64,000 nt of DNA from Lysobacterales bacterium. Lineage in GTDB: Bacteria > Pseudomonadota > Gammaproteobacteria > Xanthomonadales > Ahniellaceae. Numbering within the stretch: the first letter of the stretch is position 1; each line of letters begins with the position of its first letter. The DNA is taken from NCBI GenBank assembly GCA_016721845.1, contig JADKHK010000013.1:1346501-1410500 (forward strand), in the 5' to 3' direction. Shown here in pieces: positions 20,747-31,010 of this stretch. Below the pieces are notes generated by a model that ran no database searches, was not told where the DNA came from, and saw only the letters and a program-made list of their open reading frames with translations. The position numbers were made by a program, and so were the translations under genes.

Positions 20747-20804
20747 GGTTGTTGACGCTCGTTCAGACCTGATCGGGATCAGCTTTGGGCGAGCGTCAAC
20801 AACC
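20747..20804. repeat. 15-bp perfect inverted repeat after the ComM-like operon
   Basis: GGTTGTTGACGCTCG (20747-20761) and its exact reverse complement (20790-20804) flank a 28-base spacer. It lies in the 210-bp gap between the ComM-like gene and a convergent gene. It could be a terminator stem, a recombination site or a mobile-cassette end. The rest of 20602-20811 shows no gene. Confidence 0.6.
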
Positions 20805-20811
20805 GCGAGTG

Positions 20812-22218
20812 CTATTCGGCGATCAATGCTACTCGTTCCGACTGCTCGATCCGCGCGCCGTAGGCGATCTTGAAGGCTTCTTGCTCCGCGGCTTGCCATG
20901 CGTGCAAATGTGCCTTGATACAACGGATACCTTTCCCGTTTAGAGTCATCGCGACGAATGCTTGTGCGACCGATACGCCCAAGCTCTCAAGTAGCGTCTC
21001 AGCCGCGGCCACGCCGGCCCTGCATTCGTCCCCACCGGCTCCAGCGCCATTGAAAGCGAGATACGCTTCCATTTCTCGATCCTTCTCAGCTTCTTCCGCA
21101 TTGTCTCCGTTACTGTGCGAGGCGATCCAATCTGCATATTCGTGCAGCTTGATACCGCCCCAACAGTAGATATCTCGCACCTCGGCTCGCGAGAGCGTCG
21201 CTGGCTCTGCGTGCAGAACCTTGAGCGCGGCTTCGAGGAGGCAATCTTCGACTCTTTCGCCAAGCAACAGATGAACACCTCGGCTCCTTGCACGTCGCCA
21301 GACGTCGATTGCACGGTCGCGTATTGACTGGCCGTCGCCCCAAGTTGGCGGCTCTCCATCGGCTCCAAAAAAGTACTCCGAAGGCCATCGCACATCATGC
21401 TTCTGGACTTGCTCGAGCGCCATCGCAATCTCATACCGCGCCCGTGCCGCGTCCTCGGTTAGAAGCCAGTTCTGGAGCGGTTCTATTGTTGCGGATTGGT
21501 GACCACGGTGCACTGCTGCAAGCAGTGGCCGACCTTCCCGTTGCAGGAACAGGGCCAGCGCGCTGCCATCGATCATTGCTGAAACATGCCAACGGATCGT
21601 GCGATTGTCGAGGAAGTCTCGCTCCTGAGAGATTGCTTGTTGCTCGTTGCCGACGCCCACTCCAACGCGACCTTCGTGTGTGAGCGTCACGAATGCCTCG
21701 AGAGGCCGATGCTGCTTGTCCTGCCTTATGTGAAGAGGAACTCGACTTGCGCTCAGCCGTTGCAGATCGAAGTGTATGCCGTCATTGGCCGGATCCCGCG
21801 ACGCCGATGGTCCGAAGTACGACTGTCCGAACAGCACATGCACAACGTCGCGCTCCAGTCGGAAAATCGAGCAGGCATCGCCAAGAAATATGGGAACTAC
21901 CAAATCTTCGATGGTTAACAACCCGGCACTCTCCGCTTCTTTGGCTGCGGAATAGGTGCATCGCCATAGGGCAATCGCGATGAAGTCTCGCAAACGTTTC
22001 GACGACAAAGTGATTCGAGCGAGTTTCGCGCGTCTACTGATAGCGCGCACTACCGTTCGAACATTTGGCAATGTGTCCTCCTCGTTCAAGCGTGATTGAC
22101 GGCTTCGAGGTTTCAGCCGATGAGATGTTGAGCTTCGGCTTCTATTGCCGAATCGTAGCTCGCCCAGTTCATCGACGCGAATGAAATGCCAAGACTTTCG
22201 TAGGCAGCCACGAACCAT
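20812..22218 (-). CDS. Unrecognised 468-aa island protein
   Basis: A long open frame with no competing frame above about 130 residues on the other strand, so probably a real gene. No known domain or catalytic motif was recognised. There is no signal peptide or clear membrane helix. It looks soluble, mixed alpha/beta in the first 250 residues (LTIEDLVVPIFLGD, RVGVGVGNEQQ) and helical towards the C-terminus. Several Trp/His-rich stretches (WRRARSRGVHLLLGERVED, CWGGIKLHEYADW) are notable. The true start may lie inside the frame, since the first 60 residues are basic and low in complexity. It is convergent with the ComM-like operon, so probably regulated separately. Confidence 0.55.
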   Translation of the reverse strand: MVRGCLRKSWHFIRVDELGELRFGNRSRSSTSHRLKPRSRQSRLNEEDTLPNVRTVVRAISRRAKLARITLSSKRLRDFIAIALWRCTYSAAKEAESAGLLTIEDLVVPIFLGDACSIFRLERDVVHVLFGQSYFGPSASRDPANDGIHFDLQRLSASRVPLHIRQDKQHRPLEAFVTLTHEGRVGVGVGNEQQAISQERDFLDNRTIRWHVSAMIDGSALALFLQREGRPLLAAVHRGHQSATIEPLQNWLLTEDAARARYEIAMALEQVQKHDVRWPSEYFFGADGEPPTWGDGQSIRDRAIDVWRRARSRGVHLLLGERVEDCLLEAALKVLHAEPATLSRAEVRDIYCWGGIKLHEYADWIASHSNGDNAEEAEKDREMEAYLAFNGAGAGGDECRAGVAAAETLLESLGVSVAQAFVAMTLNGKGIRCIKAHLHAWQAAEQEAFKIAYGARIEQSERVALIAE

Positions 22219-22280
22219 CCGCTAAACGTCCGCTCCGGGTCGTCGTGAGTCGGCCAATGCAAATCTCAGTTCATAGCCCT

Positions 22281-22654
22281 CTAGGTCTTCGGGATCGTCG
22301 CACCGAGCTCGACCAATCGATTCGCGACCGCCACGATGAAATTGTTGGCCTCGATGTGCATCATCACCATGATTTCGTGAAGCTGGTGGACGTCCAACTG
22401 AAGGCGTTGGCCAGGTGCGTGTTGGACCTTTCGCTCGACGATGCGCAAGGCAATGGTGGCAGGTTCATTGAGCGAAACGCCGATTGCGCCAGGACCGGAG
22501 TACGTTGCACCACTCTCACCGATGAGTTGAATCTCGAATCCCATCCACGTGGTTTCCATCGTACCGGTCGCTTCGTCGACATCTCGTGTGCCTACAATGC
22601 TACGTCGATGGGTCTGCGTGTTGCGAAACTTGTTCAACGTATCGAAGTGTCGCT
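22281..22654 (-). pseudogene. Gene fragment truncated at its 5' end by the IS3 element
   Basis: The frame runs from the IS3 left end (22654) to a stop at 22281. About 124 residues belong to this gene (FDTLNKFRNTQTHRR..., EIQLIGESGATYSG, HQLHEIMVMMHIEANNFIVAVANRLVE), and the open frame continues into the IS only by chance. The beta-rich middle and helical end look like a real protein, but no family is recognised. The missing 5' part is not on the other side of the IS. Confidence 0.5.
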
Positions 22655-22704
22655 TGAACCGCCCCGGGATTTGAGGAGGCTCCAACTCTTGAGAAGATGG
22701 AGCC

Positions 22705-23028
22705 ATGAACAAGTCTAAGAAGTTCTCCCCGGAAGTACGTGAGCGCGCAGTGCGCATGGTGCAGGAACATCGCGGCGACTATCCATCGCTGTGGGCTGCG
22801 GTTGAATCGATTGCGGCGAAGATTGGCTGTGTGCCGCAGACGCTGCTGACGTGGGTGCAGCGGCACGAGATCGACAGCGGCGCTCGCGAAGGCGTGACGA
22901 CGGCGGAGGCGAAGCGCGTGAAGGAACTCGAGCGCGAGGTGAAGGAACTGCGCCGTGCCAACGAGATCCTGAAGTTGGCCAGCGCGTTTTTCGCCCAGGC
23001 GGAGCTCGACCGCCGACTCAAGTCCTGA
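22705..23028 (+). CDS. IS3-family transposase OrfA
   Basis: 107 residues: a helix-turn-helix (FSPEVRERAVRMVQEHRGDYPSLWAAVESIAAKIG) that binds the terminal repeats, then a leucine-zipper-like coiled coil (RVKELEREVKELRRANEILKLA) for dimerisation. It overlaps the OrfB frame, which lies in the -1 frame relative to it. A G-TTT-TTC stretch at 22986-22992 is the most plausible slip site, though weaker than the usual A-run. Confidence 0.92.
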   Translation: MNKSKKFSPEVRERAVRMVQEHRGDYPSLWAAVESIAAKIGCVPQTLLTWVQRHEIDSGAREGVTTAEAKRVKELEREVKELRRANEILKLASAFFAQAELDRRLKS

Positions 23029-23936
23029 GGGACTTCATCGATAGGCATCGCGATACCCACGGGGTCGAGCCGATCTGCAAGGTGCTGCAGATCGCTCCGT
23101 CGGGTTATCGAAGGTATGTGATGTTGCGGCGCGATCCGCAGCTTTGCTGTGCGCGGGTCCGGCGTGACGCTGCACTGGTGCCGCAGATTGAGCGCGTCTG
23201 GCAGGCCAACATGCAGGTTTACGGGGTCGACAAGGTCTGGCGACAGCTGGGTCGCGAAGGCATCCCGACGGCACGCTGCACGATCGAGCGCCTGATGCGT
23301 CGTCAGGGGTGGCGCGGCGTGGTGCGCGGCAAGGTGGTGCGCACGACGGTCAGTGATGGCAACGCGCCGTGCCCGATGGACCGGGTCAATCGACAGTTCT
23401 ACGCCGAGCGTCCGAACCAGCTGTGGGTGTCGGATTTCACCTACGTTTCAACGTGGCAGGGCTGGCTGTATGTGGCTTTCGTTATTGACGTGTTCGCCCG
23501 ACGCATTGTCGGCTGGCAGGTCAGCACCTCAATGCGCACGGATTTCGTCCTGGATGCATTGGAACAAGCGCTTCATGCACGCCAGCCCGAGCGCGACAGT
23601 GCACTGATTCACCACAGCGACCGCGGTTCGCAGTACGTGTCGATCCGCTACAGCGAGCGTCTGGCCGAAGCCGGCATCGAACCGTCCGTGGGCAGCAAGG
23701 GCGACAGCTACGACAACGCGCTCGCAGAGACCATCAACGGCCTCTACAAGGCCGAATTGATCCATCGTCGCGCACCATGGAAATCCCGCGAGGCCGTCGA
23801 GCTCGCAACGCTGGAATGGGTCGACTGGTTCAACCACAGGCGACTTCTCGAACCGATCGGCTACATTCCGCCTGCCGAAGCGGAGGACAACTACTATCGG
23901 CAACTCACCGGTCACGCAGTCCCAATGGCCGCATGA
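23025..23936 (+). CDS. IS3-family transposase OrfB (DDE integrase core)
   Basis: About 300 residues, read by -1 frameshift from OrfA; a separate start is doubtful, and position 23025 (CTG) marks only where the unique OrfB part begins after the OrfA stop region. An HTH_21-like N-terminal region (VEPICKVLQIAPSGYRRY) precedes the integrase core with the DDE triad: WVSDFTYV, HHSDRGSQY, YDNALAETINGLYKAE. It is full length and looks intact, so the IS may be active. Confidence 0.92.
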   Translation: MRDFIDRHRDTHGVEPICKVLQIAPSGYRRYVMLRRDPQLCCARVRRDAALVPQIERVWQANMQVYGVDKVWRQLGREGIPTARCTIERLMRRQGWRGVVRGKVVRTTVSDGNAPCPMDRVNRQFYAERPNQLWVSDFTYVSTWQGWLYVAFVIDVFARRIVGWQVSTSMRTDFVLDALEQALHARQPERDSALIHHSDRGSQYVSIRYSERLAEAGIEPSVGSKGDSYDNALAETINGLYKAELIHRRAPWKSREAVELATLEWVDWFNHRRLLEPIGYIPPAEAEDNYYRQLTGHAVPMAA

Positions 23937-23975
23937 CTTAAACCAAACAGCCTCCACGAAAACCGGGGCGGTTCA

Positions 23976-24056
23976 CGAATTCCTTCCGTTGGCGAACTAA
24001 GCGATACCGATGCAGCCGCGTACGAATTGCTGAAGGATGAGCTAAGGAAAAAGTAG
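23976..24056 (+). pseudogene. 3' end of a lost gene beside the IS3 right end
   Basis: The open frame ends ELSDTDAAAYELLKDELRKK and stops at 24054-24056. It reads like the helical C-terminus of a protein whose remainder was removed at the IS3 right end. It is too short to classify. The stretch 24057-24169 holds only the leader of the FRG gene. Confidence 0.3.
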
Positions 24057-24169
24057 AATTACGAAGTCTGAGTATTGACTCTGTTCGTATGCATGATCGG
24101 ACCCGGGGGCCGGCGATTCAATAGTTGGGCTTCACACTCAGGCACCTTCGCACAATCGAGCAACGAAGC

Positions 24170-25117
24170 ATGACGCCATCCGACTTCTGGCAGCCGTTTG
24201 AATTCACGGTCAAATCGTTCAACGATCTGGTGAAAATTATCGACCAAATCATGGATCGTGCTGTCGAGCATGACATTCAGTTCGCATGGAGAGGCCAAGT
24301 AGATGCTTCATGGTCCCTACACAGCTCCCTCTATCGCCGCCTTAGCCTCACATCAGTAGCAACGCCCGACGAGGCGGCTTTGGCGGAGCGCGAGCTAAAT
24401 ATTCTGATCGATCTGCATCGTTGGGGCCTGCACACTCATCCGACAGTGGGCAGACTGTCGGTTCTCAACCAGCTCGCAATTCTTCAACACTATGGAGCAC
24501 CAACGCGCCTGATCGACATAACGCTGAATGCGTGGGTAGGCGTATGGTTTGCCGTCGAGAAAAAGTGGCAGAACGGCATCGAGGTCCATCACGACAAAGA
24601 TGCGCGTCTGTTCGCGGTCGACATCACTGGCAGGCTGACGAATGAGCACGACGACTACCGCTCATGGGAGGACTCCGTATCTAGACCCTGGCCGGACGGA
24701 AAGGCGTCGAAGATCACAAAAGAGGAGTGGACGACGTCAGTGTACGCTTGGCGCCCATCTCGTCTTGATGAACGTATTTCGGCACAGAACGGTGCATTTC
24801 TGTTTGGTGGCGTTCCAGCAACGACAAAGCCAGATGGAAACAAGTTCCAGTTCCCGAAGAGCTCGAATAACAAGAACGGTCATTGGAAGATCGAGGAAGG
24901 TCGCTCCGCGTGCTCGATTCCCCTCCGTCCGCACAAGTTCGACGCGACGAGAGGGAAGGCGACGACTGGCGCGCTGTATACATTTCGTATCGCTGCGAGT
25001 GCAAAGCAGCCTATTCGTGAGCGCCTTGAGAAGTTGTTTGGCTACACCCACGCGACGATCTACCCGGACTACACGGGGTTCGCGACCTTTGGCACACCTA
25101 CACTCAAGAGTTGGTGA
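24170..25117 (+). CDS. FRG-domain protein
   Basis: 315 residues from the ATG at 24170; the upstream ATG at 24125 lacks a ribosome site. It carries the FRG signature: IQFAWRGQVDASWSLHSSLYRR near residues 37-60, and LAILQHYGAPTRLIDITLNAWVGVWFAVE near 105-135. The FRG domain is named after the F-x-G-R-G-type motif and is found in bacterial and phage proteins; its biochemical role is not settled, and members occur on defence islands. No second domain was recognised after residue 140. It is the last gene of the island before the right end, with an older IS3 insertion upstream. Confidence 0.8.
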   Translation: MTPSDFWQPFEFTVKSFNDLVKIIDQIMDRAVEHDIQFAWRGQVDASWSLHSSLYRRLSLTSVATPDEAALAERELNILIDLHRWGLHTHPTVGRLSVLNQLAILQHYGAPTRLIDITLNAWVGVWFAVEKKWQNGIEVHHDKDARLFAVDITGRLTNEHDDYRSWEDSVSRPWPDGKASKITKEEWTTSVYAWRPSRLDERISAQNGAFLFGGVPATTKPDGNKFQFPKSSNNKNGHWKIEEGRSACSIPLRPHKFDATRGKATTGALYTFRIAASAKQPIRERLEKLFGYTHATIYPDYTGFATFGTPTLKSW

Positions 25118-25356
25118 ACCCCAACTACGCGATCAAACGGATCACGGGGATGGGCTACCTCTTTTCCTGATTGAATACCGGGGCGCCGCCGCTTAGCGCT
25201 ACTTTGAATGTCCGCTTCGGGTCGGGAGTCGCCGGTCAGCGCCTTGCTGGCGGTGGGCGGTTTGGTTGCCGGCCATGGTCAGACTGGCTGGCGAAGCTGG
25301 TCATTCAGGTTGGCACGGCCCGGGCAAGCGGTTGGCAATACGCACACCTTCTTTTC

Positions 25357-25476
25357 TGGTGACAAAACCCGCCTATTTGTCACTGAAATCGCTCTCAATC
25401 TGGTGACGATGCGGAAACTTCCGAAAGACAAGCGCAGCAAGGGTTTCGACTATGTCACCATAATCATCTGTAACGG
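25357..25476. repeat. Right-end recombination motifs of the island
   Basis: TGGTGACA-type octamers occur at 25357-25364 (plus), 25401-25407 (TGGTGAC, plus) and 25453-25460 (minus, as TGTCACCA). GTGACA at 25359-25364 pairs with TGTCAC at 25378-25383 as an inverted repeat. The same octamer is at the left end (9651-9658). These are probably arm-type binding sites for recombinases. The rest of 25118-25477 shows no gene. Confidence 0.6.
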
Positions 25477-25477
25477 G

Positions 25478-25485
25478 TTCAGCGC
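25478..25485. repeat. Right crossover core of the island
   Basis: TTCAGCGC, the same 8 bases as at 9595-9602. On the minus strand it continues the exporter frame as GCG-CTG-AA. Beyond it (higher coordinates) host sequence resumes. Confidence 0.85.
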
Positions 25486-25752
25486 GTACAGGTATTCGAA
25501 GACCGATTCGAACACCCAGATCGCGATGGTGAGCGCGGTCAGCCATAGCAACTGGTCCATCGGCTCGGCGATGCCAAGCCCGGCCAGGAAGCTCTGCTTC
25601 TGGTTGACGACGACATCGACCGCCACGCCGATCAGCAATTCGGGCAGCACGTCGAAGAACTTGTTCAGCACCGAGTAGACCGCAGCCAGCACCGCATTGC
25701 GGCGGTACGGGCGGGCGAAAGCGAACAATCGGGACAAGGGATGGGTATTCAG
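25486..25752 (-). pseudogene. ABC exporter, N-terminal part, split off by the island
   Basis: It encodes the first 84-89 residues of the exporter cut at 9602: FAFARPYRRNAVLAAVYSVLNKFFD and the second membrane helix up to EYLYAL, after which island sequence adds a short junk tail and a stop. With the C-terminal part the intact protein would have about 578 residues, the usual size of a half-transporter. Start: TTG at 25737, or CTG at 25752 directly behind GAGGAA. The latter would give an N-terminus (NTHPLSRLFAF) that looks natural, so a mutated ATG is possible. Confidence 0.85.
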
Positions 25753-25856
25753 GGCAGCTTCCTCGGTCGGAACGACAGCGCGGCGTGACCGCGAGTGATC
25801 CGCAGCACCCTCGGCGCACGTATATTCGACCAGTATCCCCGATCGGCCCGTAGCGC

Positions 25857-28583
<2,727 letters not shown>

Positions 28584-28602
28584 ACGTGGCTGCGCTGCGG
28601 CC

Positions 28603-29055
28603 TTACTTCGAGTTCGCGACCATGTAGTCGATCGCGGCCTTCACTTCGGTGTCGCTCAGGGTCACGAATCCGCCCTTGGCCGGCATCATGCCCTTCTTGC
28701 CGGTAAAGCCCTTGAGCGCATGTTCGAGCAACAGCGCATCGCCCTGTGCGATGCGTGGCCCCCAGTCCGCGGCGTCACCCAGCTTGGGGGCGCCGGCGAT
28801 GCCGGCGCCGTGGCAGGCCACGCAGGCCTTCTTGAACACCGCGTCGCCATCGACGGCCACTGCGGCGACGGCTGCAGCATCGGTCGGTGCCGAAGTGTCG
28901 GTTGGTGACGCCGTTTCGGTGGGCGCCGACTCGGCGACCGGCGCTGCAGGTGCTGGCGCCGGTGCATTGACCTCGGGCGGCAGCGGCGCCGGATCCTGCG
29001 GTTTGCAGGCGACCAGGGACAACGCAATCAGGATCGGGACGATGGTCTGCTTCAC
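28603..29055 (-). CDS. Membrane-anchored c-type cytochrome (cytochrome c5-like)
   Basis: 150 residues. A lipoprotein signal (LSLVAC) anchors it to a membrane, followed by an Ala/Pro/Thr linker of about 50 residues and a single heme domain with CVACH as heme attachment site and GMMPAKGG near the Met axial ligand. It probably carries electrons between the cytochrome b proteins and the oxidase encoded upstream. It is the last gene of the ten-gene operon, and its GTG start overlaps the previous stop by 4 bases (GTGA). Confidence 0.9.
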   Translation of the reverse strand: MKQTIVPILIALSLVACKPQDPAPLPPEVNAPAPAPAAPVAESAPTETASPTDTSAPTDAAAVAAVAVDGDAVFKKACVACHGAGIAGAPKLGDAADWGPRIAQGDALLLEHALKGFTGKKGMMPAKGGFVTLSDTEVKAAIDYMVANSK

Positions 29056-31010
29056 GGGTGTTTCCCCTCTTCGTTGGGTGTGATGTTGGAATGCTCCGCC
29101 ACGGCATCGGTGCGGAAGGCCGGCAGGAAGGCATCGGAAAAACAGGCGTTCTCGTCGAGGCCCTGCGCCAGCATCGCCGGAACCGCATTCTCGACCATGC
29201 GCACCGAGCCGCAGACATAGACCTCGTGGTCGCGCAGATCCGGGAAGTCGGCGAGCAGTGCTTCGTGCACGAAACCGGTGCGCCCACCCCAGGCATCATT
29301 CGCCTCGGGCTCGGACAACACCGGCACGAAGCGGAAGTTCGCGTGCTCGCGCGCCCAGGTCTCGGCCAGCGCCAGCAGATACAAATCGGCCTTCCGACGC
29401 ACGCCCCAATACAGCCACATCGGCCGCGGCACCCCACGATGAAAGGCGTCTTCGATCAGGCTTTTGATCGGCGCGAAGCCGGTTGCGCCGGCGATGAACA
29501 GGATCGGGCGCTGGCCGGCATGCAGGGTGAAGCGTCCGACCGGTCCTTCGAAGCGGATCGTGTCGCCGACCTGCATCGCATCGAACACCGCGGTCGTGAA
29601 GCGCCCGCCCGGCACACGGCGCACATGAAGTTCGATCAGGGCATTGTCGTGCGGCGGATTCGCGAACGAGAACGCGCGCTTCTGGCCGTCGTCCAGCAGG
29701 ATGTTGATGTATTGGCCTGCGGCAAAATCGATGCGCTCGCCGGCGGGCAGCGCCAGGTCCACGCGCATCACGTCGTCGGCGAGGCGCTGCATGCGTTCGA
29801 CACGCGCGACATGCACTTGCGACGCGGTCGCGGCGCCGGGGCGCAACGAAGCCACGTCGACGTCCAGCTCGACATCTTCCAAGGGCGTCGCGACGCACAT
29901 CAGCGCCTTGCCGGCCGCACGCATCGCCTCGGTCAGGACACCGGGCTGATAGGCGCCGTGATCGATGCGCCCGTTCAACACGCTGCACTGGCAGACCCCG
30001 CAGCCGCCATTGCGGCAGTCGTAGGGCAAGGCCAAACCGGCGCGCAGTCCGGCGTCGAGCAGGGTTTCGCCCGGGCGCGCCGATACGTGCACGGCCCCGG
30101 GATGGAAGGCCAGCTGGAATTCCTGCTGCGTCGAGCGATTGCGCCGGCGTTGCAACCACGGCAGCGCCAACAGCAGGACGGTACCGCCGCCGACCACCCA
30201 CCACGCCGTCGGCGCCGAGCTGGATTCGATCAGCGGCAACACCGGCAGGAAGAACCAGTCGAGACGGACGACCGCGACCGCGCGCGTCAGGTCGGCCATG
30301 CCGCCCTGCGTCAACACCGGCATCCACACGGCCAGCGCCAGCAAGGTCGCCAACAGGCTCAGCGCGATCGATCGCGGTGGCTGCGTCTCGGCTTTCGGCA
30401 CGCGCTGCACGTGTACCCACATCATCAGCAGGAAGATCAGCGACACGCCGATGTGAATGAAGGCCAGCAGCGAGAAGAAGCGATCGGTCATGCTCGCCGG
30501 GTAAATGAAGTTGCGCATCGTCGTCGCACCGAACAGCGGCAGCGCACTCATCCATTCGAAGGCCCGCACGGTCACGTACTGCGCGTAGCGATCCCAGGGC
30601 AGCATGTAGCCATTGATGCCGACGATGTAGACGAGCCAGATCAAGCCGACGCCGGACACCCACGAGAACCAGCGGAAGCCGCGCAGGCGGTCGAATGCGA
30701 ACCAGCGCAGCATGTGCAGCAGCATGATCGCGACCATCGCATCGGACGCATAGCGGTGCACGCTGCGCAGGATGCCCCCGGCGAACCATTGGCGGTGCGT
30801 GATCGCCTCGACCGACGGGTACGCCGCCGCAACCGCGGTATCGAAGAACGCGTACAGGTAGGTGCCACTGACCGCGACCACCCAGAACAGGAAGAACGCG
30901 GTCGCGCCCAGGTGGTACAGCGGGTTGTAGCGGTCGCCGAAGGCACGATTGAACACGCCTTCGACCGCCATGAAGGCCTGTCGCAACAGTCGCTGCAATC
31001 CGCCGATCAT
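29052..31010 (-). CDS. Cytochrome b fused to [2Fe-2S] ferredoxin and FAD/NAD(P) reductase
   Basis: 652 residues from the ATG overlapping the upstream stop. Residues 1-300 are a cytochrome b with eight or so membrane helices and two pairs of heme ligands: VHRYASDAMVAIMLLH and IHIGVSLIFLLMMWVH. Then comes a plant-type ferredoxin with CRNGGCGVC and a fourth Cys in ALMC, and a ferredoxin-NADP reductase module with KRAFSFAN (flavin), GATGFAPIKS and VYVCGSVRM (NAD(P)). Predicted to pass electrons between NAD(P)H and hemes b in the membrane, either direction. Cytochrome b, 2Fe-2S and FNR in one chain is unusual. Longer frames upstream overlap the preceding gene and are not used. Confidence 0.88.
   Translation of the reverse strand: MIGGLQRLLRQAFMAVEGVFNRAFGDRYNPLYHLGATAFFLFWVVAVSGTYLYAFFDTAVAAAYPSVEAITHRQWFAGGILRSVHRYASDAMVAIMLLHMLRWFAFDRLRGFRWFSWVSGVGLIWLVYIVGINGYMLPWDRYAQYVTVRAFEWMSALPLFGATTMRNFIYPASMTDRFFSLLAFIHIGVSLIFLLMMWVHVQRVPKAETQPPRSIALSLLATLLALAVWMPVLTQGGMADLTRAVAVVRLDWFFLPVLPLIESSSAPTAWWVVGGGTVLLLALPWLQRRRNRSTQQEFQLAFHPGAVHVSARPGETLLDAGLRAGLALPYDCRNGGCGVCQCSVLNGRIDHGAYQPGVLTEAMRAAGKALMCVATPLEDVELDVDVASLRPGAATASQVHVARVERMQRLADDVMRVDLALPAGERIDFAAGQYINILLDDGQKRAFSFANPPHDNALIELHVRRVPGGRFTTAVFDAMQVGDTIRFEGPVGRFTLHAGQRPILFIAGATGFAPIKSLIEDAFHRGVPRPMWLYWGVRRKADLYLLALAETWAREHANFRFVPVLSEPEANDAWGGRTGFVHEALLADFPDLRDHEVYVCGSVRMVENAVPAMLAQGLDENACFSDAFLPAFRTDAVAEHSNITPNEEGKHP

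Larger units (their letters stand above)
22655..23975 (+). mobile_element. IS3-family insertion sequence, complete, 1321 bp
   Basis: It has 27-bp imperfect terminal inverted repeats: the left begins TGAACCGCCCCGG (22655) and the right ends CCGGGGCGGTTCA (23975), with matching inner GGAGGCT segments. It contains the two overlapping transposase frames typical of IS3. The 3-4 bases flanking each end differ (CGCT and CGAA), so no target-site duplication is visible, and the gene pieces on both sides are unrelated. Confidence 0.9.
9595..25485. mobile_element. GInt-type genomic island (three tyrosine recombinases) inserted in an ABC exporter gene
   Basis: About 15.9 kb. The left end carries the four-gene recombination operon ginA-ginB-ginC-ginD, the arrangement known for GInts (first described in Pseudomonas syringae). 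The two ends share the 8-bp core TTCAGCGC and carry related inverted motifs. Joining the host sequence at the core restores one ABC exporter frame, which fixes the boundaries to within the core. Cargo GC and codon use are lower and more mixed than the host's. Cargo: IS21 remnant, wHTH/HNH/ComM-like operon, a 468-aa protein, IS3 element, FRG protein. Confidence 0.9.

Noticed and set aside
20747..20804. Integron attC site
   Set aside because: The inverted repeat contains GTT and AAC ends but lacks the bulged, two-box layout of attC, and no integron integrase is nearby.
22245..22718. A 157-codon plus-strand frame reading into the IS3 element
   Set aside because: It crosses the IS boundary, and its translation is less protein-like than the opposite-strand fragment.
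25208..25678. A 156-codon plus-strand frame across the island right end
   Set aside because: It spans the crossover core and the antisense of the exporter N-terminus, so it cannot be an ancestral gene.
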